A stretch of 64,000 bases of DNA from JAGOLU01 sp964488055 (GCA_964488055.1 CAZATL010000003.1:1-64000), one strand, 5' to 3'. Shown: positions 17,574 to 27,071, counted from the first letter of the stretch. The notes: generated by a model from the letters alone, not told the origin. Numbers and translations are program-made.

Positions 17574-19017
17574 AATTACCAATTAATTTACCAAAAAGCC
17601 TTGAAGCAGAGCCCATATACTGTTGATGGATCACGCCATATTTGAGATGAGCGGTTAACATATTTCTATCGGGCTTCTCATTGGTGGCTGGATTACTAAT
17701 GTCTTTTAGCACTGCGGTCTGCGTTATAACTGTAAAAAATCCGAGTAAAAATATGCTCGTTGCATATATTCTGACGTTTCTTCCTGCGCTCCAGATATAC
17801 TCAAGATTCTTGAGCAATATTAAGACCAGAATTGTAAGCAAAAGCGGAGTCGTGCGGAGTAGCCAGTCATTGGCAGCACCCAGTCGGGTCTGTGAGATAA
17901 CACACAAAATGATAATGCACCACCAAGCTAATCTATACTCTGTCAGACTTACTTTCCTACGAATTGCGATGATTAGTGGCACAAAAATAAGAATATCTAC
18001 AACCAAAAAAACTATCATGCCGATGATATTTTGAGATGTGCTTTTTTGATATGTCCAATATGAAGTCATGTGATCATTCAAGATATTTACCTGACTTTTG
18101 AAATACAAAAAAACAACCAAACCAAAAACCACACCAGCAAAAGAAGTAAAAATTGTTCTTTTGTTTACTTTGATGGGCCAAAGGAATGGAATTGATACAA
18201 GAAAAATGGAAGCCGATACAAATGGCGACCAAAGGAGACCTAGTCCTACATAAAGTAATATATTCCTAGTAATACTACTATTTTTTATGTCTACAAAAAC
18301 AAGATAAGCAAAAAGCCAGGCACTTATTGCATGTTGCGGTGCCCAAGTCAACTGACTTATGAATGACGGGATTTGCAGTCCTGGTGCATATGACTCAAGA
18401 TGAGTAAAGGATATTGGAATCTTCCCAAGCAGTACATTCCCTATGATATCTATACCACTAATACCAAAAAGGATAAGCAGATACCAGACATTATTCTTAC
18501 TGAATCTCATAATTCCTATGGCAAAAAGCAAAATGCCAACGCAAGTGTAAATAAAAGTAGCAATCTCTGCACTTTGCCAGTTACCGAGTAACTTGCCCAC
18601 GATAGCAGGCGGTATGTAGTAAGCTAGATAATAGACAAGTGTAGTGTCGCTAACGTAAGGACCCGCGCCGTAGTTTACAGGCCAATCGTAATTTATGAGA
18701 TCATTTATGATCACGTTATGCTTCGTCCAGTCTCCTCGCTGTATCACGTATCCACCTGCTCCAGATATAACAGCCAAAAAAGTAACAAGTGTTATGGTAA
18801 TCGCCAAATTTTGGGTGCTTGTGCTTGAAATAAAATGCTTGACATAATTATCAATACCACCCCTCGTGTGCAGGTACAAGGCATAAAGAAGAAGCGCGAT
18901 AAGCACTATGCTGTATGGCATCCTGACCCAGAAAAATATGAATACAAGACAAGGAAAACTCAAGTACACCATTATCCAAGTATTTAGGGATGAAAATAAT
19001 CCTTTTATATTTGACAT
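17554..19017 (-). CDS. GT-C-like polytopic membrane protein
   Basis: 487 residues, almost entirely hydrophobic with about 12 membrane segments and no large C-terminal soluble domain. A loop near residues 93-113 holds GDWTKHN followed by NYDWPV, an acidic/His cluster placed where GT-C enzymes keep catalytic groups; related uncharacterised membrane proteins are usually annotated only as hypothetical. ATG at 19017 gives a normal start. It sits within the leftward block 16101-22524 and shares overlaps or very short gaps with both neighbours. Sugar transfer is inferred from topology and context. Confidence 0.6.
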   Translation of the reverse strand: MSNIKGLFSSLNTWIMVYLSFPCLVFIFFWVRMPYSIVLIALLLYALYLHTRGGIDNYVKHFISSTSTQNLAITITLVTFLAVISGAGGYVIQRGDWTKHNVIINDLINYDWPVNYGAGPYVSDTTLVYYLAYYIPPAIVGKLLGNWQSAEIATFIYTCVGILLFAIGIMRFSKNNVWYLLILFGISGIDIIGNVLLGKIPISFTHLESYAPGLQIPSFISQLTWAPQHAISAWLFAYLVFVDIKNSSITRNILLYVGLGLLWSPFVSASIFLVSIPFLWPIKVNKRTIFTSFAGVVFGLVVFLYFKSQVNILNDHMTSYWTYQKSTSQNIIGMIVFLVVDILIFVPLIIAIRRKVSLTEYRLAWWCIIILCVISQTRLGAANDWLLRTTPLLLTILVLILLKNLEYIWSAGRNVRIYATSIFLLGFFTVITQTAVLKDISNPATNEKPDRNMLTAHLKYGVIHQQYMGSASRLFGKLIGNYATSNR

Positions 19018-19037
19018 ATCATCTATTCACAACTCTA

Positions 19038-20204
19038 TTACATAAATGGCAACATACTGTCCAGGAACATATTCGATGATATGAAATTCACAACATACCA
19101 ATACAGAGCTGGCAAAATCGCAAGAAACATCCACCTTACCTGTTTTTGCTCTAAAAAGCGTCCAGCAGACCCAATGATAACAGGCACAATCGGCACTAGG
19201 TATCTAGCAAGATCTCTGTGTTGAACTGTAAGTATAAATCCAAAATATACAATTACAAAAAAGAAAAGGGCATCTTTTTTCTTTTGGATTTTGTCAAATA
19301 AATAAAGCCAGATTGCCCCAAAGTAAAAAAGCAAGTCCTCAAGAAAAAAAGTCTTTATTTCTTTTGCAGAAGACTCAAATTGCGAGTAGAAGAATCCTGA
19401 TGGCACGACAGCTCCAGTATGGAAATATGCAAAGAAGTCACCGTACTGTCTCAAGTAAAGTAAGCAAACAGTTAGAAATCCACCAAATGATCCCAATATA
19501 ATCCAGAGAAGCTTGGGATTGTTTTTACGGCTTGATAAGTAGAGGTACAAATAGTATATAGCCACTCCCCCGCCCCACAACACCCCGTGTATACGCGTGA
19601 AGGATGCATAAGCAGCAAAAATACCTGCCCAGATGTAATGTTTATTATTCAACAGAATAGCTGATGCCAAAAGACAGCACATGAATACTATTTCTGACGA
19701 ACCAGTACTTCGCAGTATCCAGAATCTTGGTAAAAGTAGTGTGACAAAAGTCAAAGTGAGGGCATTTTTTGCTTCAAAAATGTTTTTGTAAAACAAATAA
19801 AGTAGACATCCCATTAGCATTGATGCGACTAGATTTATGTATATCATGCTCTCAAGATACCCCATCATTGGGGCTAATATTTTTATGATGATAGGGTAAC
19901 CTGGGGTGTGGGCCGCATAGTAAATGGGCTTTAGATCGAGTACTTTGTATTTTTCGATTTGATCTGATCTATAGTTTGTTTTGGCTGGAATCACAAACAT
20001 AAGGCCATCATAGTTTCGGTATATTCCCTCAAATCCATACTTCGCCGCACGGCTAGCTGGCTCACCAACCCGCATGATAAACGGCATCCATACGACAAGC
20101 GTAGTCACAAGCGAAAACACTGCAATATATGAAAATTGTTTTGTGTAGGAAAAATTTTTGGTTCTTGATTTGTATGAGTGGAAAACCTTCATAATATTTT
20201 TCAT
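19038..20204 (-). CDS. GT-C-like mannosyltransferase-type membrane protein
   Basis: 388 residues with about 9 membrane segments. The first loop contains YDG (residues 65-67), then HTPGYPI with His99, resembling the H.P.YP signature of PIG-V-type and related GT-C mannosyltransferases. It is paralogous to the next gene upstream (20206), with the same spacing of YDG and HxPGYP and a shared QYGDFFAYFH segment. That family link is suggestive rather than proven. The gene begins 1 bp after the stop of its paralogue, so the pair is one transcription unit and probably a tandem duplication. Confidence 0.72.
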   Translation of the reverse strand: MKNIMKVFHSYKSRTKNFSYTKQFSYIAVFSLVTTLVVWMPFIMRVGEPASRAAKYGFEGIYRNYDGLMFVIPAKTNYRSDQIEKYKVLDLKPIYYAAHTPGYPIIIKILAPMMGYLESMIYINLVASMLMGCLLYLFYKNIFEAKNALTLTFVTLLLPRFWILRSTGSSEIVFMCCLLASAILLNNKHYIWAGIFAAYASFTRIHGVLWGGGVAIYYLYLYLSSRKNNPKLLWIILGSFGGFLTVCLLYLRQYGDFFAYFHTGAVVPSGFFYSQFESSAKEIKTFFLEDLLFYFGAIWLYLFDKIQKKKDALFFFVIVYFGFILTVQHRDLARYLVPIVPVIIGSAGRFLEQKQVRWMFLAILPALYWYVVNFISSNMFLDSMLPFM

Positions 20205-20205
20205 A

Positions 20206-21339
20206 TTACTTTAAAAATCCGATCTCTAATGGGTAACTAAAACCAGATATAAACCTAATTACATATAAATATATTGCAGGAGACAAGAGTAATAATCCTG
20301 CCTTTACGTAAGGCTTTTTCAACCACTCATGTTGCATAATTATTATGAATGGAATTAGCGGTAGGATATATCTCGACATCTCTCTATGCGTCACTGTCAA
20401 AACGAACAAAAATGTAAGATAAACATAGATACGTAGAGCAATTGGAAGCTCCTTAGACTTATTAAGAAGTGTTATCCAAGCTATTCCGAAATAAAACAAA
20501 ATATCCTCTAGATATTTGTCACTACCCATCCCTTTGGCATTTATAAAAAATTGAGAATAAATCATTCCTGTCTGAACGACAACTGATGAGTGGAAGTAAG
20601 CCAAGAAATCACCATATTGTCTCTGATATAAAAAACACATGAGGCCAAACCCTAACATCGAAAAAGACGCTGGGATAAGTATTCTCATGTTTGCTTTGAA
20701 GTCATTTCTTCTAATAAATAGATATAAAAATAGAGAGATACCCAAGATCACTCCAGGTACTCTAGTAAAGCTCGCATACATCGCAAAAAGTCCAGCCAGC
20801 AAGTATCTCTCTTTGTAAATAAGGATCAGAGATAAGTTGATGCAAAATAAAAAGATGATCTCTGATGATCCAGTTGTGCTTGAGATTAGCATTCTCGGCA
20901 TTAGCAAAATAAGTGTTGTCAGATAGAGTGGCTCTTTTATTTTTAGGGTATTGTCGATTAGATAATAGATTGATGCAGCAAGCGCTACAGTTCCAATTAC
21001 GTTTACAAAAAGCATTCCATTCAAATATCCAAACAAAGGTGCGGCTATCCTTATAAGGACAGGGTAACCTGGCGGATGAATAGCAAAATATTTAGCATCA
21101 AATGTCTTGAGACTTGATATGACATCAGCCCTGTAGAGTGACTTGGCTGCTATTGCATAGAGTGGCCCATCGTATGCGCGCTGCACTAGTTCAAATCCTT
21201 TGAGCCTTATTTCGCTTTTTTCAGGCCCAATCTTAAAATAAAATGGTGTCCAGACAAGCAAAATTGAAAAGGTAGAAATAAAAGCAAGAATGATATAGGG
21301 TCGAAGGATATGTGTAAGTACCATGTGATATCTTTGCAT
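20206..21339 (-). CDS. GT-C-like mannosyltransferase-type membrane protein
   Basis: 377 residues; paralogue of 19038-20204. YDG is at residues 56-58, HPPGYPVLIR from His88, then TTGSSEIIF and YQRQYGDFLAYFH matching its neighbour. About 9 membrane segments and no sizeable soluble domain. The ATG at 21339 is used; a second ATG five codons later (21324) is possible. Only 6 bp separate it from the stop of the upstream gene. A polyprenyl-phosphate-sugar-dependent reaction outside the membrane is the family expectation; the sugar is unknown. Confidence 0.72.
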   Translation of the reverse strand: MQRYHMVLTHILRPYIILAFISTFSILLVWTPFYFKIGPEKSEIRLKGFELVQRAYDGPLYAIAAKSLYRADVISSLKTFDAKYFAIHPPGYPVLIRIAAPLFGYLNGMLFVNVIGTVALAASIYYLIDNTLKIKEPLYLTTLILLMPRMLISSTTGSSEIIFLFCINLSLILIYKERYLLAGLFAMYASFTRVPGVILGISLFLYLFIRRNDFKANMRILIPASFSMLGFGLMCFLYQRQYGDFLAYFHSSVVVQTGMIYSQFFINAKGMGSDKYLEDILFYFGIAWITLLNKSKELPIALRIYVYLTFLFVLTVTHREMSRYILPLIPFIIIMQHEWLKKPYVKAGLLLLSPAIYLYVIRFISGFSYPLEIGFLK

Positions 21340-21345
21340 ATTGTT

Positions 21346-22524
21346 CTATTTTTTCTTCTGTATTTTTGTCTTTTTTCTTCCCAAGAATTGCTTGAAAATA
21401 TAGCAAATAATCAAAAATACAATTGTAACAGCGATACTGACATATATTATTAAGTTTTTGAATTTGACATCCCCTCCTTGCCCCCACTCCCCCCCAAGTA
21501 CATACGGATAATAGCCTAACAAAAGACCTGTGAAAAACGGCGTCAACAGAACGAAAATTGATGGGAAAAAAGGAATCATTACAAATAAGTTTAGGAAATA
21601 CCATGGATGTATCTCGCCGTTTGCGACAACATATAAGACAAGCACTGCAACTAAAGCACCAACAATCATATTTTTTAGGGTTTCTAGACCAACCTTTCTA
21701 CCTAGCAAATTTACTTCGCGTTTATGATGGATGCCAAATGCCAAGAGCACTGTGGGAAGCGTCATATACTTGACAAAACCACCAAAAAGAAGACTGGTGA
21801 GTCCCCAGACTAGATTTTTCTTACTAACCAAGTAATAACCAATTATTGCAAAAGACAAAGCTATAAAGTCATTATGACTGTTTATAAGACCCTCGACAAT
21901 CACAAGTGGTGACAAAGCAAAAACTAAGGCCGACCTCTTATTAGTTTCGTGTAGACAGTACGTAGCCACAAAGTAAAGCAAAACGTTCGTGAGTTTGAAA
22001 AGAAAAAAAGTAAAAGCAAATTTTCCAAAACCCAAAAAGGAAGGGACAAGTGTGAGAAGTAAGAATGTTGGACCATATGGATATGTACGATGAGTCCAAT
22101 GCATAAACCTCACCATAGGGTCAGCCGGAAAATCGAGCGCCTTATGAAGATATGGATTTTCGCCGTAATGCGTGAATATCCTTGCATCGAAAATGTAGTT
22201 AAAAAGATCATGTGAAAGCGCTGGATAGCTCAAAAGCCCAGCAACGATACCGACAAAAAGCACCGTTCCGACTGTTACTCTTGGTGGTCTTACTTGAATC
22301 GCAACATACGAGAGAGTAATAATTGCGACGAGAACGACGAAAATTTGACTAGACAAAATCCTATCATGATAGCCAATACTAACCATGACTTCACGAAAGA
22401 CTGTCCAGTCTGCATGTTTGACAAGTGTGAAATTGGGATCTGTGAGCACCCACGACCATAGAACAAGTCCCGACAAGCCAAACAAAAAAAGCGCAATAAA
22501 AAACTTTTGATATACTGTTGACAT
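21346..22524 (-). CDS. GT87/MptB-like membrane mannosyltransferase
   Basis: 392 residues from the ATG at 22524; a TTG at 22536 would add four residues. About 10-11 membrane segments. The motif SHDLFNYIFDAR followed by GENPY matches the D..(R/N)Y..DAR....G.NPY pattern of polyprenol-phosphomannose-dependent alpha-mannosyltransferases (MptA/MptB, DUF2029/GT87 group). YPYGP further on fits the same family. First gene of the leftward block 16101-22524. Its start codon overlaps that of the divergent gene (CATG, 22522-22525), so its promoter must lie in the neighbour's coding sequence. Confidence 0.75.
   Translation of the reverse strand: MSTVYQKFFIALFLFGLSGLVLWSWVLTDPNFTLVKHADWTVFREVMVSIGYHDRILSSQIFVVLVAIITLSYVAIQVRPPRVTVGTVLFVGIVAGLLSYPALSHDLFNYIFDARIFTHYGENPYLHKALDFPADPMVRFMHWTHRTYPYGPTFLLLTLVPSFLGFGKFAFTFFLFKLTNVLLYFVATYCLHETNKRSALVFALSPLVIVEGLINSHNDFIALSFAIIGYYLVSKKNLVWGLTSLLFGGFVKYMTLPTVLLAFGIHHKREVNLLGRKVGLETLKNMIVGALVAVLVLYVVANGEIHPWYFLNLFVMIPFFPSIFVLLTPFFTGLLLGYYPYVLGGEWGQGGDVKFKNLIIYVSIAVTIVFLIICYIFKQFLGRKKTKIQKKK
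22508..22516 (+). promoter_or_regulatory. Predicted extended -10 for the gene at 22523
   Basis: TGA followed by TATACT (22511-22516) makes an extended -10; the start codon is 6 nt further on. No -35 is seen. The element lies inside the first codons of the divergent gene. Confidence 0.4.
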
Positions 22525-24106
22525 GAAAAGTGGCAAATTTTTGATCTACGGATCTTTTGCAGTAATTGTACTGCTTTTCGCGTATTTCCGCCTGACAATA
22601 ATAAACACGCACAACGTCGCGTATACATATGATCAGGGACGCGATTTCTTGGCGGGCGCACGAATAGTAGTTGACAAAAATCCAGTTTTCATCGGTCCAA
22701 CGACTGGCATTGGCGGACTCTTCCATGGAGCCTGGTGGTATTATGCTACAGCAGCGTCATTTATGATATTTGGCCCTGCCCCCATAAACTATTACTACTT
22801 CTTATTTGTGATACATCTTGTATCTTTCATAGTGTGGCTTGTCGTTGTGAGAAAAGTATTTGGGGATTCATTGGCGCTTATTTCAGGCGTAATCTTATCT
22901 TCCGGTTCGTATTATGTCGGAAATCAAACTTTTGCTGGCAACAACATACTGACTATTCCATCATTCGCTTTATTCTGCATTTCGCTACTTATCATCCTAT
23001 CAGGAGGAGATAGTAAAAAGATGTGCAAATCCAAGACTAGCCTACTTCTGATCCCATTTCTGTGGGGAGCCTCGACTGGTTTTGTCGCAGAGACAGAGCT
23101 ATCATTTGGCTTGTTTCTAGTTCCGTCCATAATACTACTTTTTGCAACAAGCAAAGCAATAAGATCGTATCTATTTCACAAACTTTCCTTTTTGTCGTAT
23201 GCGATCGGACTTCTCATTCCTTTTTTGCCCAGAATTCTTTTTGAAGTAAAGAATGGTTTTCTCCAGACTAAGGTGCTTCTTGGATTTTTTACAAAGCCCA
23301 AACTATACAATCCACGAAGTTACTCGGAGGTATTTGACGAGAGGGTGTATGTATTTAGAACATACTGGGAACAAGCTCTTGGGAGCAATTTCCTGGCTTA
23401 TCTTTCTGCAGCACTGCTTGTCGGGATAGTGGTTTATGTCATTATACATAAATATAGGCTGGCAAAAAGCAAATCAGAGACACTACCTATGCCACCTATG
23501 CAGAATGAGTTTGTAAGAATTGCAATTGTCTTTGCCACGCTTCTTGCCGGGCTTTTTGTGTTTTGTCTTGTCTATAGAGATCCATTCTGGGGCAATTATT
23601 ATGAAGGTATCCAGCTTGGATTTGTTGTTCTGTTTCTGGCACTTATCAAGACTGTTCAGCAATTATCCAGAAAGCTTTACCTATTTTTTATCACAATCAC
23701 AATCCTACTATCCCTACTCACTCTGAAGGATAGGCTTCTGTTCACAATGGGTTTTAAGGCAGGTACAGGAGGCCTCAAGATGCAAGAGTCAATCGTGCAG
23801 CAAATAGTTGATACACAAAACAAGAAAGGTGACAAGATATTTTGTGCTAGGGTATATACCCCACCTGTCATTCCGCATACTTATGATTATCTATGGTTCT
23901 ATCATTACCAAAACAAAGACATTGAGACACCAAGATACGACTATGTGGATGGAAAATGCTGGTATATCATTGAGCCCGAATGGAAAGGCTATGAATTCCG
24001 ACTAGTCGAGTGGAAAAAGAAAAATATTCCTGCAGAAGCAAAAGAGATCTCAAGTACAAAGATTGAGATAGAGGGCGTGACACTAGTGCAATATACGAAT
24101 CTATAG
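22523..24106 (+). CDS. GT39-family membrane glycosyltransferase (DQ-type)
   Basis: 527 residues, about 11 membrane segments. The first loop has YDQGRDFLAG (about residues 34-43) and then IGPTTGIGGLFHGAWWYY, the signature shared with 16101 and especially 24145. The acidic residue before Q plus the Asp in GRD are likely catalytic, by analogy with ArnT/PMT enzymes. The C-terminal 100 residues are soluble and Lys-rich. Head of the rightward block 22523-28973, which mixes GT-C, GT2, Nudix and GT4 genes. Its start codon overlaps that of the divergent gene. Confidence 0.82.
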   Translation: MKSGKFLIYGSFAVIVLLFAYFRLTIINTHNVAYTYDQGRDFLAGARIVVDKNPVFIGPTTGIGGLFHGAWWYYATAASFMIFGPAPINYYYFLFVIHLVSFIVWLVVVRKVFGDSLALISGVILSSGSYYVGNQTFAGNNILTIPSFALFCISLLIILSGGDSKKMCKSKTSLLLIPFLWGASTGFVAETELSFGLFLVPSIILLFATSKAIRSYLFHKLSFLSYAIGLLIPFLPRILFEVKNGFLQTKVLLGFFTKPKLYNPRSYSEVFDERVYVFRTYWEQALGSNFLAYLSAALLVGIVVYVIIHKYRLAKSKSETLPMPPMQNEFVRIAIVFATLLAGLFVFCLVYRDPFWGNYYEGIQLGFVVLFLALIKTVQQLSRKLYLFFITITILLSLLTLKDRLLFTMGFKAGTGGLKMQESIVQQIVDTQNKKGDKIFCARVYTPPVIPHTYDYLWFYHYQNKDIETPRYDYVDGKCWYIIEPEWKGYEFRLVEWKKKNIPAEAKEISSTKIEIEGVTLVQYTNL

Positions 24107-24144
24107 AGACTCATATAGCTATTAATAATCTATCTACTATAACC

Positions 24145-25692
24145 ATGCAGACATCCAAAATAAAATTGCAAAGCAAAAAATATATTTATTATTCATACAG
24201 TGTTGTGACAGATTGGATCAATGCAAACAAATTAGTAGTAGTTATTCTATTATCCATTTTTGTTCTCGCATTTGTTCTGCGTATATCTGGACTCGACCAA
24301 AATCTTCTCTTTGGTTTTGAACAAGGTCGTGACGCACTAAAAGCCCAGGATATTCACTCTTTCAGAGATATCGTTCTCATTGGGCCAAAGACTGATATAG
24401 ATGGGATATTTCATGGTGTTTGGTACTACTATCTGGTTGCCATCTTGTACCTTGTCTCACAGGGCGACCCAGTACTAGTCGTCTACGAGCTCGCAGCCCT
24501 AAACGCCCTGAGCGTGTTTGTCGTGTATGCCATCGCCAGAAACCTAAACATGAGTAAGCCCATGTCGGTTATAGCTTCGCTGTTTGTAGCAGTATCTTTC
24601 AATATCGTGATTTATGCCAGATGGCTCTCAAATGTATCACCAAGCATACTCGTTGTGGCGTGCTTCATGCTGTCTGTCATATTACTTGTGAAAAATAGGA
24701 AGGATATATATTGGATACCTACATTTTTTTTCTTTGCACTTCTCTTCCATTTTGAACTATTACACGGTCTGTATGCGACAGTGCTGCTACTTGTCATAAG
24801 TCCTGTATACAGGCTCAAGCTATTCACGAAGAATTGGTGGATCGGTTTGGGACTTTTTGTAGCAATAAACATACCTTTTGTAATATTCGATATCAAAAAC
24901 CAGTTTATATTGAGCAAAGGAGTGATTCATTATCTGACAACATCAAATCTCTCCCCCAAGCCATTCCACGCCATCACTGTCTATACTCTTGGACTTATCC
25001 AAGAAATCACAACCACCTTTCACACCAAGATGGCCACAGCTCCTTTTCTAGCCTTTTTTGTACTACTCATAAAGATACTTACGGATCACAAGTCTAGGTC
25101 ACAAAGCTCCGTGCAAGTTTTGTTATTTTTCATTGCATGGTCATTCCCTTACATGTTTTTACTCAAATACGATCCTCTTGACCAGTTTTATGCAGGGACA
25201 TCACTTGCTCTCATTTTGGTCTTCACATACGGATTGAGCATTATTACCACAAACTCAAACAAGTATTTTGTGTATGGAGCTTCCATCCTATTGTCACTTG
25301 GTATGTTTGCTGGTACATACGAAAATATCGCAAGTCGTGAGGGAATTTTTTATCATTCTGTACAGAGAAGTATGACCTTGGGTGATCAAAAGAAAGTCAT
25401 AAGTCAAATGTTTAGCAAAAATACTCCATTTGAGTGGGAGGCTTTCACAATACCATACTACTATAATGATGCATACAAATATCTCATTCCGTGGTATGGT
25501 AATAAACTTGTAGGTAGTAATGCCCAAAGTCTACTTTCTGCACCTGACAAGGAATTGTATTTTCTGATCATTGAGCCGAGTACTTCAGGCTACTGGCTAG
25601 ATAGATGGATCAAGGAAAAGGATGGGGTTAGCACAAAAGTAAAAGAATCCGAATATGGCGAAATGCTCCTCGAAGAGAGATTAAAAAAGTAA
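24145..25692 (+). CDS. GT39-family membrane glycosyltransferase (EQ-type)
   Basis: 515 residues; nearest paralogue is the preceding gene. The first loop has FEQGRDALKAQDI and LIGPKTDIDGIFHGVWYYY, with about 11 membrane segments and a soluble C-terminal segment of about 100 residues. TACTAT at 24135-24140 may be a -10 only 4 nt from the ATG, so the gene may have its own start of transcription in the 38-bp gap, or be read through from 22523. The function is inferred as a transfer from a polyprenyl-phosphate sugar outside the membrane. Confidence 0.82.
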   Translation: MQTSKIKLQSKKYIYYSYSVVTDWINANKLVVVILLSIFVLAFVLRISGLDQNLLFGFEQGRDALKAQDIHSFRDIVLIGPKTDIDGIFHGVWYYYLVAILYLVSQGDPVLVVYELAALNALSVFVVYAIARNLNMSKPMSVIASLFVAVSFNIVIYARWLSNVSPSILVVACFMLSVILLVKNRKDIYWIPTFFFFALLFHFELLHGLYATVLLLVISPVYRLKLFTKNWWIGLGLFVAINIPFVIFDIKNQFILSKGVIHYLTTSNLSPKPFHAITVYTLGLIQEITTTFHTKMATAPFLAFFVLLIKILTDHKSRSQSSVQVLLFFIAWSFPYMFLLKYDPLDQFYAGTSLALILVFTYGLSIITTNSNKYFVYGASILLSLGMFAGTYENIASREGIFYHSVQRSMTLGDQKKVISQMFSKNTPFEWEAFTIPYYYNDAYKYLIPWYGNKLVGSNAQSLLSAPDKELYFLIIEPSTSGYWLDRWIKEKDGVSTKVKESEYGEMLLEERLKK

Positions 25693-25696
25693 CTTT

Positions 25697-26509
25697 ATGC
25701 TAACTGTCATAATAAACACCAGAAACGAAGAATCTAATATTGAAGAATGTGTGAAGTCGGCACAGCTGCTATCCAGTGAAGTGATCGTGGTTGATATGCA
25801 CAGTACCGACAGGACGCGCGACATAGCCACATCGCTTGGTGCACGCACTCTTCTTTTTCCACATACAAAGTACGTGGAGCCGGCTCGGACTTTTGCCATA
25901 CAAGAGTGTGAGACAGAGTGGGTCTTCATACTCGACGCAGATGAAAGAATGACCAAAGAATTGGCAGAAGAAATAAAAAAACTCATAGCTTTCAGTCGTC
26001 AGTCGTCAGAAAATACTAACCTACCCCCTACAACCTACCCCCTACAACCTACTTATTACAGGGTTCCCCGTAAAAACATCTTTGGTCGCAAGAAATGGCT
26101 CGCACATGGCGGATGGTGGCCAGATCACCAGACAAGACTTATCAAAAAATCGGCACTTGTAGAATGGCCAGCGCGCATTCACTCAACCCCTGTCATAAAA
26201 GGTGAACAGGGCATCCTGAAAAATCCGATTGTTCACTATTTCCATGGCGACCTAGTGACCATGGTCGAAAAGACCCTAAACTTCGAAAATATTGAGTCTG
26301 ACCTACTTTACGGTGCCAAAAGACCTGTGAATGTGCTCACCTTCTTCCGAAAATTTTATGGCGAGATGTGGCGTAGACTAATAAGAAATGCCGGCTTCAT
26401 GGATGGATCATATGGGATACTTGAGTCTATATACCAAGCCTTCTCAAAGACTATCACCTATTTACTACTTTACGAAAAGACATATGTCAAAGACCAAGAT
26501 CGAGCTTGA
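25697..26509 (+). CDS. GT2 glycosyltransferase, WaaE/KdtX-like, with heptamer-array insertion
   Basis: 270 residues: MLTVIINTRNEESNIEECV opens the GT-A domain, DADE at about residues 81-84 is the metal site, and VPRKN, WWPDHQTRL and WPARIHSTP follow as in the paralogue at 1944. Between DADE and VPR this protein is 14 residues (42 bp) longer than the paralogue, and that stretch is encoded by a 63-bp array of 7-bp units (25993-26055). The start is 4 bp after the previous stop. The end overlaps the Nudix gene by 26 bp. Likely adds a sugar to a growing surface glycan. Confidence 0.88.
   Translation: MLTVIINTRNEESNIEECVKSAQLLSSEVIVVDMHSTDRTRDIATSLGARTLLFPHTKYVEPARTFAIQECETEWVFILDADERMTKELAEEIKKLIAFSRQSSENTNLPPTTYPLQPTYYRVPRKNIFGRKKWLAHGGWWPDHQTRLIKKSALVEWPARIHSTPVIKGEQGILKNPIVHYFHGDLVTMVEKTLNFENIESDLLYGAKRPVNVLTFFRKFYGEMWRRLIRNAGFMDGSYGILESIYQAFSKTITYLLLYEKTYVKDQDRA
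25993..26055. repeat. Heptamer array inside a GT2 gene
   Basis: Nine consecutive 7-bp units in one register: CAGTCGT twice, CAGAAAA, TACTAAC, then CTACCCC and CTACAAC alternating twice, then CTACTTA. The total of 63 bp equals 21 codons, so the reading frame is kept; loss or gain of one unit would break it. Confidence 0.9.
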
Positions 26510-27071
26510 CGCACTAGCTGCTGCGATCACGAGTAAAAACATTGTTACTTCAAGTAAAGTAGATTATAAGAACCCGTTCTTCTATGTAACGCACGAGGTG
26601 TCAGACTACGAAGGCAATACCTATGACACATATATACTTTCAAAAAAAACCTTGGGTGGGGCATTTGTCGTGGCGATTATGAGTGACAAAATCCTTCTCG
26701 TACCTCAATACCGAAGACACATAAAGACTGTGTCTTATGAGATACCAGCTGGTAGCATAGAAGACCACGAAGATATAGAGACGGCTGGTAAGAGAGAGCT
26801 TCTTGAGGAAGCTGGATACTCCACAAACAAAATTACGTATGTAGCAGGTTACTATTCTATAGGCGGCGTGAGTAATGTCAAACATCATGTGCTCATAGCA
26901 GAGAATCTCGAAAAGAAAAACTCATCTAAGGAATCGTCTGAAATCATACTCGAACCTGATTTTTTTACAATCCGAGAGATAAATGAAATGGTGCTAGATG
27001 GTAGAATAACAGACGGACCAACGATTGCAGCGATATACTATTACACTTTATACAAGGAGAAAAATGGCTAA
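26484..27071 (+). CDS. Nudix hydrolase, ADP-ribose pyrophosphatase-like
   Basis: 195 residues. A complete Nudix box (G-x5-E-x7-REL-x-EE-x-G) lies at roughly residues 89-111, starting at GSIEDHE and ending at LLEEAGY; it coordinates the metal for cleaving a nucleoside diphosphate linked to another group. EIPAGSIE before the box and the PQYRRH segment fit the ADP-ribose/nucleotide-sugar pyrophosphatase branch. The frame is open back to 26388, but the ATG at 26484 (MSKTKIEL) avoids a long overlap. It overlaps the GT2 gene before it and the GT4 gene after it, so it may hydrolyse a nucleotide sugar used by this cluster. Confidence 0.88.
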   Translation: MSKTKIELDALAAAITSKNIVTSSKVDYKNPFFYVTHEVSDYEGNTYDTYILSKKTLGGAFVVAIMSDKILLVPQYRRHIKTVSYEIPAGSIEDHEDIETAGKRELLEEAGYSTNKITYVAGYYSIGGVSNVKHHVLIAENLEKKNSSKESSEIILEPDFFTIREINEMVLDGRITDGPTIAAIYYYTLYKEKNG

